64,000 nucleotides of DNA from Riemerella columbina DSM 16469 (GCF_000374405.1 NZ_KB894262.1:62001-126000); one strand, 5' to 3'. Numbered from the stretch's first letter, positions 1 through 8,501 are shown. Notes: a model not told the origin generated them from the sequence alone. Program-made: numbers and translations.

Positions 1-1029
1 AAGGTCTACAGAAAATAATTGCTTAGTACCTCTATGAGAAGCGGTAAAATATAGCCCTTTAGATTGTTGATTCCAGTCAAAATCGCCATCTACAGTATCA
101 TCCCAGTTTTTGGTAATATTAGTGGTGCGCTTTGTGTTCCAATCTAAAACTTTTAAATCGTTTTTGTCGGCTTCATAACCATCGGTTGCCATACTTTGCC
201 ATGCTAAATAGCGTCCGTCTGGACTGAATTTAGGATTTACATCGTAGCCTTTATTATCTTCTGTTAAGTTGGTGATTTTACCATCGTTAAAATGATACGC
301 AAAAATATCGGTGTTGGTAGAAATTGAGTAGTCTTTCCCACTTAGAGGCTTCATTACAAAAAGTAGGACAGAAGAATCTGGACTAAATGTAAAGTCCTCG
401 CCACCACCAAATGGACGCTGTGGGCTATCCCACGCTTTATCTTGTTGTAAATCTTTTGGCGCTGTATTTTGCTCTAAATCGACTACAAAAATATGATTGT
501 ATTTTCCTTCATTAAAATAATCCCAATGGCGGTGATTAAGGTCGGAATAGATATGGGCAGTCGTTTTCGGTAAATCGGGATATTGGTCTTTACCTAAAAC
601 TTTTTCTACTAAAACTTTTTTGCTGTACGCCAGTTTTTTAGCATCAGGGGAAATTTTAATATGGTCTACATGCTCAGGAAGTTTATAAAATTCTTCCCAA
701 TGTTTGCCTTCGTCTTTGGAACGGTAGATGGTTTGTTCTTCTACGGCGTAGATTCCATTGCTATCCCATTGGATGATGCTTTTTTTACCAAAATTTATGA
801 GTGAAGATTTTTGATGGTCTAATTTTAAAACAAAATTCTCACTATTGGTTTTTTCGGTTTTGATGTCGACTTGCCCCACTTTGTAGATTAATTGAGATTG
901 GTTGGGTGCTACGGCTTGAACGCTAAGTTTCTTAAGCGTCCAAAGTTTTTCTGGCGTCATCACTTCTTGTGCATTCATAAATAAAGAGGTACCTGCGAGT
1001 AGTGCAAGCAAAGTAGGTTTCAATTTCAT
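1..1029 (-). CDS. S9 family peptidase (prolyl oligopeptidase/DPP-type), 5' part only
   Basis: Reading inward from the ATG at 1029 gives a Sec signal peptide (MKLKPTLLALLAGTSLFMNA) and then about 320 residues with WD40-like propeller motifs such as FSPDS and FSPDGRYLAWQS. These are typical of the N-terminal beta-propeller of secreted S9 serine peptidases, which remove dipeptides or cleave after proline. The frame is open to the left edge, so the alpha/beta-hydrolase domain with the Ser-Asp-His triad lies outside the window. The product is probably periplasmic. Its substrate cannot be told from this half. The family call rests on propeller motifs and gene architecture. Confidence 0.8.
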   Translation of the reverse strand, partial: MKLKPTLLALLAGTSLFMNAQEVMTPEKLWTLKKLSVQAVAPNQSQLIYKVGQVDIKTEKTNSENFVLKLDHQKSSLINFGKKSIIQWDSNGIYAVEEQTIYRSKDEGKHWEEFYKLPEHVDHIKISPDAKKLAYSKKVLVEKVLGKDQYPDLPKTTAHIYSDLNHRHWDYFNEGKYNHIFVVDLEQNTAPKDLQQDKAWDSPQRPFGGGEDFTFSPDSSVLLFVMKPLSGKDYSISTNTDIFAYHFNDGKITNLTEDNKGYDVNPKFSPDGRYLAWQSMATDGYEADKNDLKVLDWNTKRTTNITKNWDDTVDGDFDWNQQSKGLYFTASHRGTKQLFSVDL

Positions 1030-1059
1030 AAGTTTTTTTGTTTGTCCAAATATAAAAAA

Positions 1060-1083
1060 AATCCGCTCACAATGGAGCGGATT
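1060..1083 (-). terminator. Intrinsic terminator of the COG1579 gene
   Basis: A perfect 9-bp stem (AATCCGCTC / GAGCGGATT) with a 6-nt loop is followed, in minus-strand reading, by a run of eight T. It lies 13 bases past the stop of the gene at 1097-1876 and just before the peptidase start, so it separates the two transcription units. Confidence 0.85.
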
Positions 1084-1096
1084 ATTCTATACATCT

Positions 1097-1876
1097 CTAG
1101 AATTTGATGATGTCTTTCATTTTTTCGTTTTCTTCGTTTACCAAATCGTCGTCCACCAAGATTTTTCCAGAGTGTTCGTCGATAATAATTTTTTTGCGTT
1201 GCGCAATTTCCACTTGGGTTTGTGGCGGAATGGTAAAGTAAGACCCTTTAGGCGCTCCTCTTTCAATCCCTACTACCGCAAGTCCATTAGAAGACCCATT
1301 ACGGATTCTATGGTAAGATTTTAATAATCTAGCATCTATTTTTTCTGCAAATTCTTTAGATTTTTCAGCCAAAAACTCTTCCTCTTTTTGCGTTTCTGCG
1401 ATAAGGTGGTCTAGCTCATTTTTCTTATGGTTTAAGTGGCTTTGAAGTTCGTCAATTTTACCATTCAGTTCATCAAGCGCTTCTTTTTTATGGTCTTTTC
1501 TAGCACCAAATTCTTTAATTTTTTTCTCTGCCAATTGAATTTCAAGTTCCTGATATTCAATTTCTTTAGATAAAGCTTCAAATTCTTTGTTGTTTCTTAC
1601 ATTATCTTGCTGTGCTTTATATTTTTCCATTAACTCCTGCGCATGGCTAATGAGTTCTTTTTTGCTTTTAATTTCTGCTTCTTGGTCTTTGATATCGTTA
1701 GCAAATTTCTCTGCTCTTTTATTTAATCCTTCGATTTCGATTTCTAAGTCCTCTACTTCTACAGGAAGTTCCCCACGTGTATTTCGGATTTCATCTAAGC
1801 GAGAATCAATGAATTGTAAATCGTATAATGCTCTCAATTTCTCTTCTACAGAAGTATCGTTTACTTTTTTAGCCAT
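1097..1876 (-). CDS. COG1579-type coiled-coil protein with a cysteine-free zinc-ribbon remnant
   Basis: 259 residues. Residues 15-185 are charged heptad-like coiled coil, and the C-terminal 70 residues match the zinc-ribbon end of COG1579 (zf-RING_7) proteins: RNGSSNGLAVVGIERGAPKG, then IPPQ, then KKIIIDEHSGKILVDD. In the usual family this part carries two CxxC-like pairs (CGGC and CEHCGR). Here all four cysteines are replaced (PKGS, DEHSGK), so zinc should not bind. The family's molecular role is poorly known; a nucleic-acid or protein scaffold function has been proposed. It follows the Nif3 gene by 3 bp in one operon, a pairing seen widely in bacteria. Confidence 0.8.
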   Translation of the reverse strand: MAKKVNDTSVEEKLRALYDLQFIDSRLDEIRNTRGELPVEVEDLEIEIEGLNKRAEKFANDIKDQEAEIKSKKELISHAQELMEKYKAQQDNVRNNKEFEALSKEIEYQELEIQLAEKKIKEFGARKDHKKEALDELNGKIDELQSHLNHKKNELDHLIAETQKEEEFLAEKSKEFAEKIDARLLKSYHRIRNGSSNGLAVVGIERGAPKGSYFTIPPQTQVEIAQRKKIIIDEHSGKILVDDDLVNEENEKMKDIIKF

Positions 1877-1879
1877 AGG

Positions 1880-2977
1880 TTATATAAAATAATTAACTGG
1901 GTTAGTATTTTGGGTCGTCTTTGAAATTGCAAATTTAGTAAAATTTTCTGATAAAATTTCAAATAATTGTTCTACAACAAATTGCTCGGATTCAAAATGC
2001 CCAATATCGCATAATAATATCTGATTTTCAGCTTGGTAGAAATCGTGGTATTTTAAATCCGAAGTGAGGTAAGCATCACATTGATGGGCAATTGCGGCTT
2101 TAATGCCATCAGCACCGCTACCTCCAAGCATGGCGACTCGTTTAATAGGTTTTCCTAAAGTTTTAGAATGGCGGATAACGCTAAGATTAAATTTCTGTTT
2201 GATGAATGCTAAAAATTCGGTTTCTTCTTTCGGGGTTTCCCATTCCCCAAATTGACCTAAGCCTAAATAAGCATTATCATTTTCTAAGGCATAAATTTGA
2301 TAAGCCACTTCTTCATAAGGATGAGCCTGCTTCATCGCTGAAATGATGCGTCCTTTTTTATAGCGTTCAAAAATGACCGATACTAAAGTTTCATTTACAA
2401 ACTCTCGATTATGATGCGTGCCCAATGTTGGGTTAGAGCCTTCTAAAGGTCGGAAACTGCCTTTGCCTTCTAGTTTAAAACTGCATTGGTCGTAGAAGCC
2501 TATTTGTCCAGCACCCGCATCAAAAAGTGCATGTTCTACTTCGTGAATATTTTGCGTTGGCACATAAACGGAAAGTTGGTATAAATCTTGGGATTTTGGC
2601 ATTAGCGTTTTTAGATTTTTCAACCCTAATTCTTTCCCAATTCTATGATTAACACCAAAATAATCATTATCTAACGCGGTATGGATGGCAATAATGGCAA
2701 TTTTATTTTCTAAAGCTTTCATTACGCTCCGTTCCACATAATTTCTACCCGTGATGGACTTTAACCCTGAAAAAATTATCGGGTGAAAGACCACTACTAC
2801 ATTGGCATTGTTTGCAATGGCTTCATCAATAATAAATTCTAAGGCATCGTGGGCGATAAGGACTCCCGCTATTTCTCGTTCGGGATTACCACAGAGTAAG
2901 CCTACATTATCAAAACCTTCCGCTTGGGCAAAGGGAATTAATTGATTGAGCTGGTTGAGGAAATTTTTGATAGTCAT
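1880..2977 (-). CDS. Nif3-like dinuclear metal centre protein (YbgI/YqfO type)
   Basis: 365 residues, the long Nif3 form in which a PII-like insert splits the core. Visible core motifs are EGFDNVGLLCG near residue 20, VVVVFHPIIFSGLK near 60, HTALDNDYFGVN near 100 and DIGHFESEQF near 325. The metal ligands Asp, His and Glu of the C-terminal half are present. The usual HHP motif reads FHP here, so one metal-binding His is changed. Proteins of this family form toroidal hexamers, and their physiological reaction is disputed (GTP cyclohydrolase-like or metal-chaperone roles have been suggested). It is the first gene of the two-gene operon with the COG1579 protein. Confidence 0.9.
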   Translation of the reverse strand: MTIKNFLNQLNQLIPFAQAEGFDNVGLLCGNPEREIAGVLIAHDALEFIIDEAIANNANVVVVFHPIIFSGLKSITGRNYVERSVMKALENKIAIIAIHTALDNDYFGVNHRIGKELGLKNLKTLMPKSQDLYQLSVYVPTQNIHEVEHALFDAGAGQIGFYDQCSFKLEGKGSFRPLEGSNPTLGTHHNREFVNETLVSVIFERYKKGRIISAMKQAHPYEEVAYQIYALENDNAYLGLGQFGEWETPKEETEFLAFIKQKFNLSVIRHSKTLGKPIKRVAMLGGSGADGIKAAIAHQCDAYLTSDLKYHDFYQAENQILLCDIGHFESEQFVVEQLFEILSENFTKFAISKTTQNTNPVNYFI

Positions 2978-3039
2978 GTTTAGAGTATAAAATTTCTACG
3001 AAAATAAACATTATTATTTAATTTCTTAATTTCGCAGTT

Positions 3040-3321
3040 ATGAATAAGAACATAGCCACTCATAAGAGGTATGGTTTTATCCCAGAAGATAAAGGCTGGA
3101 AGCGCCGATGGTTCATCATCATTTATGGAGAAATTCCTATCGATAGTATTGATGCTTGCGGGTATAGCATTATCGCGGTACTTACGGGGATTGTATCTGC
3201 GGAGTTGAAGTCTAGCCGATTAAGAGGCGTGACCTGCCAACGCTGTGGTAACGAAGAAAATGACGACGATGCTCGATACTGTAAGACTTGTGGCGAGAAA
3301 TTGGAACTTAAAAATAATTGA
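3040..3321 (+). CDS. Small protein with C-terminal zinc ribbon
   Basis: 93 residues. The last 25 form a clean double-CxxC zinc ribbon (CQRCGNEENDD, then YCKTCGEKL). The N-terminal half is basic, then hydrophobic (WFIIIYGEIPIDS, IIAVLTGIV), and I do not recognise it. A TAATTTCG box at 3026-3033, close to TAnnTTTG, precedes the ATG. It lies 21 bp upstream of radA and may be co-transcribed with it. Function unknown. An alternative is that the first half is read in a partly degenerate frame, since a short hydrophobic frame overlaps it. Confidence 0.55.
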   Translation: MNKNIATHKRYGFIPEDKGWKRRWFIIIYGEIPIDSIDACGYSIIAVLTGIVSAELKSSRLRGVTCQRCGNEENDDDARYCKTCGEKLELKNN

Positions 3322-3342
3322 ATTCAAATTAAATAACATATT

Positions 3343-4692
3343 GTGGCGAAACTAAAAACGGTATATTATTGTCAAAGTTGTGGTTCGCAACATGGCAAGT
3401 GGCATGGGCAGTGTCCCAGTTGTGGTGTGTGGAATACTTTGGTAGAAGAAGTGGCGGAAAAGTCTACTTCCAAAAACTATGCAGGCACTTATGGCAAGCA
3501 ACATTTGATTAATATTGTAGAAGTGGAAACTCAAGCGGAAGCACGAATAAAAACGCCAAGTGAGGAACTGAATAGAGTCTTGGGTGGTGGTATTGTACTG
3601 GGTTCTGTCACTTTAATTGGTGGGGAACCTGGTATTGGTAAATCTACGCTATTGCTACAGTTGGCACTTAAAATGAAGAAAAAAATCCTCTATGTTTCTG
3701 GCGAGGAAAGTGCATCACAGATTAAAATGAGAGCCAATCGTTTAACGGAACTTCAAAATCCGAATTGCTTCCTCTATACCGAAACTTCGGTAGATAAAAT
3801 CTTACATGAAGCCAAAAAACTGGCACCAAATTTTATGATTATCGACTCTATCCAAACACTGCATTCCCAAGCGATGGAAAGTTCACCAGGAACGGTATCG
3901 CAAATCAGAGAATGTTCTTCTGAAATCATTAAATTTGCTAAAGCGACTAATACACCTGTGTTTTTAGTGGGACATATTACCAAAGATGGACAGATTGCAG
4001 GTCCTAAAGTGTTGGAGCATATGGTGGATGTAGTTTTAAATTTTGATGGGGATAGAAACCATTTATTCCGATTGTTGAGAGCCAATAAAAACCGTTTTGG
4101 GTCTACCGCAGAAATAGGCATTTATGAAATGATTTCGGCAGGGCTAAAGGAAATAAAAAATCCATCGGAAGTATTGATTACTAAAAAGTTAGAGCCGTTT
4201 TCTGGTAATGCCGTTGCGGTCACTTTAGAAGGAAATCGTCCGATGTTATTAGAAATCCAAGCGTTGGTAAGCACAGCTGTTTATGGTACGCCTCAGCGTA
4301 GTTCTACAGGTTTTGATGCCAAGCGATTGAATATGCTGTTGGCGGTATTAGAAAAGCGTTCAGGATTCCAATTGGGTGCGAAAGATGTATTTTTAAATAT
4401 TACGGGGGGGATTAAAACCGATGACCCAGCTTTGGATTTGGCGGTAGTAGCAGCCATTTTATCGTCTAATGAGGATTTAGCTGTGCCAGAACGCTATTGT
4501 TTTGCGGGGGAAATAGGCTTGAGTGGGGAAATTCGTCCAGTGCCTCAAATCGAAAAACGCATTTCGGAAGCAGAGAAGTTAGGCTACGATAAAATCTTTG
4601 TTTCCACCCAAAATAAAATTCCTAAGAAGACCTTTAAAATTGATATTGTAGAGGTGTCTAAAATTGAAGATTTTCACGAAATATTGTTTTAG
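3343..4692 (+). CDS. radA: DNA repair protein RadA
   Basis: 449 residues from a GTG start. Order of domains: C4 zinc finger (Cys10, Cys13, Cys24, Cys27), RecA-like ATPase with Walker A GGEPGIGKST at about 93-102 and the RadA-specific KNRFG motif near 250, then a Lon-protease-like C-terminal domain (GGIKTDDPALDLAV). RadA is a DnaB-like helicase that promotes branch migration in homologous recombination and repair. Length and all key motifs are normal. A run of seven G at 4404-4410 encodes the conserved GG of the Lon-like domain and is intact. The GTG start is chosen because the zinc finger follows directly. Confidence 0.97.
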   Translation: MAKLKTVYYCQSCGSQHGKWHGQCPSCGVWNTLVEEVAEKSTSKNYAGTYGKQHLINIVEVETQAEARIKTPSEELNRVLGGGIVLGSVTLIGGEPGIGKSTLLLQLALKMKKKILYVSGEESASQIKMRANRLTELQNPNCFLYTETSVDKILHEAKKLAPNFMIIDSIQTLHSQAMESSPGTVSQIRECSSEIIKFAKATNTPVFLVGHITKDGQIAGPKVLEHMVDVVLNFDGDRNHLFRLLRANKNRFGSTAEIGIYEMISAGLKEIKNPSEVLITKKLEPFSGNAVAVTLEGNRPMLLEIQALVSTAVYGTPQRSSTGFDAKRLNMLLAVLEKRSGFQLGAKDVFLNITGGIKTDDPALDLAVVAAILSSNEDLAVPERYCFAGEIGLSGEIRPVPQIEKRISEAEKLGYDKIFVSTQNKIPKKTFKIDIVEVSKIEDFHEILF

Positions 4693-4707
4693 CGTTTGGG
4701 TGCTGGA

Positions 4708-4737
4708 TTGGCATATCATAGAAAAACCTTACCTTTG
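4708..4737 (+). promoter_or_regulatory. Bacteroidota-type promoter upstream of the PhnA-like gene
   Basis: TTG at 4708-4710, a 19-nt spacer, and TACCTTTG at 4730-4737 fit the Bacteroidota -33 TTG / -7 TAnnTTTG consensus. It lies in the 65-bp gap after radA and 20 bp before the next ATG. Inferred from sequence only. Confidence 0.6.
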
Positions 4738-4757
4738 TCAATAAATTAAAATTAATT

Positions 4758-5096
4758 ATGAGTGATACAGTTTTATGTCCTAAATGTAGTTCGGAATTTA
4801 CCTATCCACAAGATGATTTAATGGTATGTTCGCAATGTTTTTTCGAGTGGAATCCTAATGATTTCTCGGCTAGTGGCAAAGAGAAAATATTAGATTCTAA
4901 TGGTAATGAATTGGTAGACGGCGATAGTGTAGTGGTAATAAAAGATTTACCCGTAAAAGGTGCGCCAAAGCCTGTAAAAGCAGGAACTAAAGTGAAAAAT
5001 ATCCGTTTAAATTACGATAGCGACCACAACATCAGTTGTAAAATTGATGGTTTCGGTGCCATGGGCCTAAAATCCGAATTTGTGAAAAAGGCTTAG
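4758..5096 (+). CDS. PhnA/YjdM family zinc-ribbon protein
   Basis: 112 residues. The N-terminal ribbon has CPKCSSEFTYPQDDLMVCSQC, followed by the PhnA C-terminal domain with LDSNGNELVDGDSVVVIKDL and a KVKNIRL strand. The family was named after the alkylphosphonate locus of E. coli but is not a phosphonoacetate hydrolase, and its real role is uncertain. No phosphonate genes are nearby. The 3' end overlaps the converging ABC ATPase gene by 4 bp. Confidence 0.9.
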   Translation: MSDTVLCPKCSSEFTYPQDDLMVCSQCFFEWNPNDFSASGKEKILDSNGNELVDGDSVVVIKDLPVKGAPKPVKAGTKVKNIRLNYDSDHNISCKIDGFGAMGLKSEFVKKA

Positions 5097-6028
5097 CCTA
5101 TCGTTACATTTATACAACCTTCTAGATACCGCTCTGAATACATAATCAGAGTGGTATTTTTTATTTTTATTCTGTTCCAATAAAAGCCTCCTGAAAATAA
5201 ACTTTCTACAACTTCGGCTTCCAGACCATTTTTGGCAAGTTTTATTTGATTGGGATAATAAAACGCTCGGCTGAGGTTTAATTCCTGCTGAGAAGTGGTG
5301 TCTAAAACATTCACCTCGCCAAACAATCGGGCAACATATTCGTTTTTAGGTTGATGGTATATGCGTTCTGGGGTGTCGTATTGGACAATGCTTCCTTCTT
5401 TGAGGATTAAAATTTTATCCAGCCAAGGCATCACTTCGGGAAGATTATGAGTTGAGATGAGTAAGGTTAAGCCTTCTTTTTTGGCATAAGAAAACAGCCT
5501 TTCTCTTAGCCTCATGGTTCGTGAAACATCTAAATTACTGAACGGTTCGTCTAGAAGTAATAATTTTGGCGTTACGGATAAGGCTCTGGCAATGGCAACA
5601 CGCTGTTGTTGTCCGCCACTTAGGAATTTGGGTTGTGCCTTAGCAAAAGCTTCCATTCCTACAATTTCTAATAGTGATTGTACTTTTTCTTTTTTCTGCT
5701 GAAGGTTGATATTGGAAATAAATTGCCCTACATTATCATAAACTGTCCCATAAGACATTAAATCGAAGTGTTGAGCGACCAATTTCATGTCTTTTTCGCC
5801 AGGGACGATATTGGCTTTAGGTCCAAAAATCGGTTGGCCATCAAACCTAATGTTACCTTCTTGCCAATCCCAAAGTCCATAAATCAAACTTAATAAAGTG
5901 GATTTGCCGCAACCACTTTCCCCTGCAATGGCAATAATTTCGCCTTTTTCAAATTGCCAATTAAAACCTTGAAACAAAGGGCGTTCTGGCTCGTAAGAGA
6001 AAGATAGATTCTGGATTTGTAACAACAT
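5093..6028 (-). CDS. ABC transporter ATP-binding protein (solute-importer type), orphan
   Basis: 311 residues. Walker A GESGCGKSTLL near 38, signature LSGGQQQRVAIARAL near 140, Walker B LLLLDEPFSNLD near 160 and the switch His in STHNLPEVM. After about residue 235 (YHQPKNEYVARLFGEVNVLD) a short C-terminal domain resembles the regulatory part of spermidine/iron/sulfate importer ATPases (PotA/FbpC/CysA group). No permease or binding protein is adjacent, so the substrate cannot be stated. The start at 6028 gives the usual N-terminus just before the ABC domain. Overlaps the PhnA-like gene tail to tail. Confidence 0.9.
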   Translation of the reverse strand: MLLQIQNLSFSYEPERPLFQGFNWQFEKGEIIAIAGESGCGKSTLLSLIYGLWDWQEGNIRFDGQPIFGPKANIVPGEKDMKLVAQHFDLMSYGTVYDNVGQFISNINLQQKKEKVQSLLEIVGMEAFAKAQPKFLSGGQQQRVAIARALSVTPKLLLLDEPFSNLDVSRTMRLRERLFSYAKKEGLTLLISTHNLPEVMPWLDKILILKEGSIVQYDTPERIYHQPKNEYVARLFGEVNVLDTTSQQELNLSRAFYYPNQIKLAKNGLEAEVVESLFSGGFYWNRIKIKNTTLIMYSERYLEGCINVTIG

Positions 6029-6064
6029 GGTGCAAAGGTAGGGAATATTTTGGTAGAGGCGCTG

Positions 6065-6100
6065 TTGTATGAATGTATTAATGTACTAATGTACTAATTG
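6065..6100. repeat. Short degenerate tandem repeat (AATGTACTAATGTA type)
   Basis: The gap before the four-gene operon contains near-tandem copies of an 11-nt unit (aatgtattaat, gtactaatgtactaat). Related units in mixed or inverted orientation occur on the other side of the same operon at about 8364-8498. Confidence 0.5.
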
Positions 6101-6112
6101 AGGGTAAGAGTA

Positions 6113-6508
6113 TTATCTAAACGCTATCCAAAAGAATACGACGCTTAAATACAGCCAGAAGATAGAAAGGAAAACATGAATAGTGGTTTCCATTTTTTTC
6201 CCTTTCCATAATTGAGGAGAATAACCAAAGAATTGCACCATCAATCGTAAAAACCAGAACAACCCCAAACCAAAGGAAATCTTTTTACCAAAGTAGGTTT
6301 GCGTAAGTTCGTATGAAGAGGTTAAGCATAATAGCCCCATTAGTAAAACCATCAAAGCAATAAAAAGTGTATGAATCTTCATCATTTGCCGATTGATGAG
6401 TTGCATGGATTGGAGTTCTTCTTTCCATTTAAAATACTTCGGAAATAGACTATGAGCCAATGCTAAAACTACTAATAGAATACCGATGATTTTAGTTTGA
6501 AGAATCAT
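6113..6508 (-). CDS. Four-helix membrane protein, last gene of DoxX-DUF2071-methyltransferase operon
   Basis: 131 residues with four predicted membrane spans (about 5-23, 48-66, 76-95, 108-128). I do not recognise a named family. Its start lies inside the methyltransferase gene (17-bp overlap), which points to translational coupling in a four-gene operon. Its small integral-membrane form resembles the DoxX-like protein at the front of the operon. No catalytic motif is visible. Confidence 0.75.
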   Translation of the reverse strand: MILQTKIIGILLVVLALAHSLFPKYFKWKEELQSMQLINRQMMKIHTLFIALMVLLMGLLCLTSSYELTQTYFGKKISFGLGLFWFLRLMVQFFGYSPQLWKGKKMETTIHVFLSIFWLYLSVVFFWIAFR

Positions 6509-7271
6509 TTTTTATGAGTTGAAAGGTGGTTATAAAAGGTGTTTGATTAATTGTTCTATCAACTTTTAAGTTGGATTTCTTGAAAGTTACCATCCAATTT
6601 TGTTTAGAGTAAAAATGAAAGAAGCCCAAGTTATAAACAAGAAAATTCTTCCAATCTCTAAGATGTTCAGTTACATAAATGCTACCTTTCGGCTGTAAAA
6701 CACGGTACAATTCGCTAAAAAATTGTATGCGTTCCGCATGGTTTCGGATTTCGTGTGCTGCAAAAAATAAAACAATACAATCAAAACGATGATTTTCAAA
6801 GGGAAGGTAGGTAGTTTCAATTTTTAGCGTTTGTTGAGAGTTGTGGTACATCTTTCTCGCTCTTTTAATGGATATTTCAGTATGTTTCTCTTCATCATAA
6901 AAATCACAAATGGTGAGGTTTGAATTAGCAAACTTTTCTTGTAAAGTTGAAGATATTTCATCAAATCCTGCGTGTATATTCAAAATCGTTTTATTGGCTA
7001 CTACTGGTAACCAAGGCAATTCATATAAGTTGGTTCGATCATAAATATACCAAGAAACCATGAGAGAAATCAATAGGCTAAAAAGAATACCTATCGCAAC
7101 AAAATAAAAAAGGTAAGCATATGGAGAAGAAAAATAGGCTGATAAAAACAGTAAAAAAACAATGAATATAAGGGCAATAATATACATATGCCAATTGAAA
7201 CGAATGATATTACAAACCCCTTGATATTTCGTGCGGTTTAATACCATAATTCTATTATGCCTTTTTTCCAA
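6492..7271 (-). CDS. Membrane-anchored class I SAM-dependent methyltransferase
   Basis: 259 residues. Two membrane spans (about 31-47 and 50-73) precede a Rossmann-type domain. Motif I is degenerate (TILNIHAGFDEISSTL), post-I is NLTICDFYDEE, motif IV is FDCIVLFFAAHEI near 160, and motif V follows (YRVLQPKGSIYVTEHL). The His-Glu after motif IV is typical of UbiE-like methyltransferases. Substrate unknown; membrane attachment suggests a lipid or quinone-like acceptor, which is inference. The start overlaps the upstream gene by 34 bp, so translation is probably coupled. Confidence 0.8.
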   Translation of the reverse strand: MEKRHNRIMVLNRTKYQGVCNIIRFNWHMYIIALIFIVFLLFLSAYFSSPYAYLFYFVAIGILFSLLISLMVSWYIYDRTNLYELPWLPVVANKTILNIHAGFDEISSTLQEKFANSNLTICDFYDEEKHTEISIKRARKMYHNSQQTLKIETTYLPFENHRFDCIVLFFAAHEIRNHAERIQFFSELYRVLQPKGSIYVTEHLRDWKNFLVYNLGFFHFYSKQNWMVTFKKSNLKVDRTINQTPFITTFQLIKNDSSN

Positions 7272-7969
7272 AAATACGGAATATTTCTTATTTCAAATGC
7301 ACTTGCTAAGACAATTCCCTCTAATTGCAGTTTATTTATAAATTGAAAATGATGGTCTTCAATGACAATTGGTTTGGGTGTCCAGTTTTGCCGAATACCT
7401 TCAACAATCAATACTTCGTTGCTTTTTTCGTTGTAAGAAAAGGTGAAAGGTAGCGGACCAGCAAATCTGCGGGCTTCTTTCCAATCTTTAAATGGAGATT
7501 GCGGAGGAAGGTTTATAATAGTAGATGTTTTTGTATTGATTTTAAAGTTTCCTTTCTCCGATGTTATACTGGTTTTCCTTTGATTTTCTATCCATTCAAT
7601 ATCAATCCACTGATAATGATATTCTGTAAAAATAGAACCCAATAATGCCATCATTTTTTTGTTGGTTTCGGATTTTAAAATGTAAAGTCCTCTCAGCCTT
7701 TTTCCTTGATTATTTTTATATCGTACAAAAATACGATAGCCTGTTAAGATAAAGTCTTTGCCTAAAAATTTTGGGAAGCCTTTGGGGCAAATATTTTTGG
7801 TTTTCACCAGTGCAACAGCAATAAATCCCCATTGATTGTTATGGGTATCCAAAGACAAACATTTCGGTAAAAACTTTTCCAATTCCTCTTTTGGAACAGC
7901 AAAAGTAAGAACGATGGAATGTTCAAAAAAGGCTTCTACAGCAAATGGATGATTTTTTAATACACTCAT
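7238..7969 (-). CDS. DUF2071 (YqjF-like) family protein
   Basis: 243 residues. The N-terminal FAVPKEELEKFLPKCLSLDT and the later GFIAVALVKTKN, GYRIFVRYKNNQGKRLRGLY pattern fit the DUF2071/acetoacetate-decarboxylase-like fold, whose members bind small hydrophobic ligands. No function is established for the family. Soluble, no signal peptide. It overlaps the DoxX-like gene by 4 bp upstream and the methyltransferase by 34 bp downstream. Confidence 0.75.
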   Translation of the reverse strand: MSVLKNHPFAVEAFFEHSIVLTFAVPKEELEKFLPKCLSLDTHNNQWGFIAVALVKTKNICPKGFPKFLGKDFILTGYRIFVRYKNNQGKRLRGLYILKSETNKKMMALLGSIFTEYHYQWIDIEWIENQRKTSITSEKGNFKINTKTSTIINLPPQSPFKDWKEARRFAGPLPFTFSYNEKSNEVLIVEGIRQNWTPKPIVIEDHHFQFINKLQLEGIVLASAFEIRNIPYFWKKGIIELWY

Positions 7970-8358
7970 TCAGAATGTTTTGCTAGTTGCGTTTTTAATA
8001 CAAAAGTTTGATAATATATACATCCGACAAATAAAATTGCAAAGAAAAGATTGTATTTACCCCATAATAATAAGTTAGGTGCATTGTAAAACTCCAAAAG
8101 ATTCATAACAACCACTAAACTTATCTGGAAGATTGCATTTAATTTGGTAAATTTTTGTGATACAATCCAAAGTGCCATAAGAATTTCCAATACACCTATA
8201 AATCGTGTAATGACAAGGGAGTGGTCGGTATTCAAAACTTGCTCAACGATTTGCTGATGTCTTGGTACTAACCCCAAAACCTTACAAATCAATCCATTGA
8301 TAAACCAAACAAGGGCTATAAAAATAGTAAGGATTTGGTGTAGTTTTGAGTTAGTCAT
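7966..8358 (-). CDS. DoxX-like membrane protein
   Basis: 130 residues, four membrane helices (about 9-28, 50-68, 75-92, 98-120). The arrangement FINGLICKVLGLVPRHQQIV near the first helix and RFIGVLEILMALWI in the second matches the DoxX-like family of small membrane proteins. It is the promoter-proximal gene of the operon 8358-6113. The role is unknown; DoxX proteins are linked to redox-active membrane processes in some bacteria. Confidence 0.8.
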   Translation of the reverse strand: MTNSKLHQILTIFIALVWFINGLICKVLGLVPRHQQIVEQVLNTDHSLVITRFIGVLEILMALWIVSQKFTKLNAIFQISLVVVMNLLEFYNAPNLLLWGKYNLFFAILFVGCIYYQTFVLKTQLAKHSE

Positions 8359-8363
8359 ATTTT

Positions 8364-8498
8364 AATGTGCTGATTTACTAATATTTAAGTTTAATAAATT
8401 ATTGATAATTTGTGCAATACATTATTCAAAACACATCATTACAACACTACTTTTTACAATAGTACATTGTACAATAATACATTTTACATAAGTACAAA
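8364..8498. repeat. AT-rich intergenic repeat block upstream of the DoxX operon
   Basis: The 143-bp gap holds units such as taatgtgctgatttactaat near 8364 and a cluster of TACATT/AATGTA-like units at 8455-8495 (atagtacattgtacaataatac). They resemble the repeat at 6065-6100, partly in inverted orientation. No gene is visible. The DoxX operon promoter should lie at its left part and the alaS 3' end borders it on the right. Confidence 0.45.
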
Positions 8499-8501
8499 AC
8501 C

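Noticed and set aside
4404-4410. Run of seven G as a possible phase-variation tract in radA
   Set aside because: It encodes the conserved Gly-Gly of the Lon-like domain, the frame is intact and RadA is a housekeeping protein.
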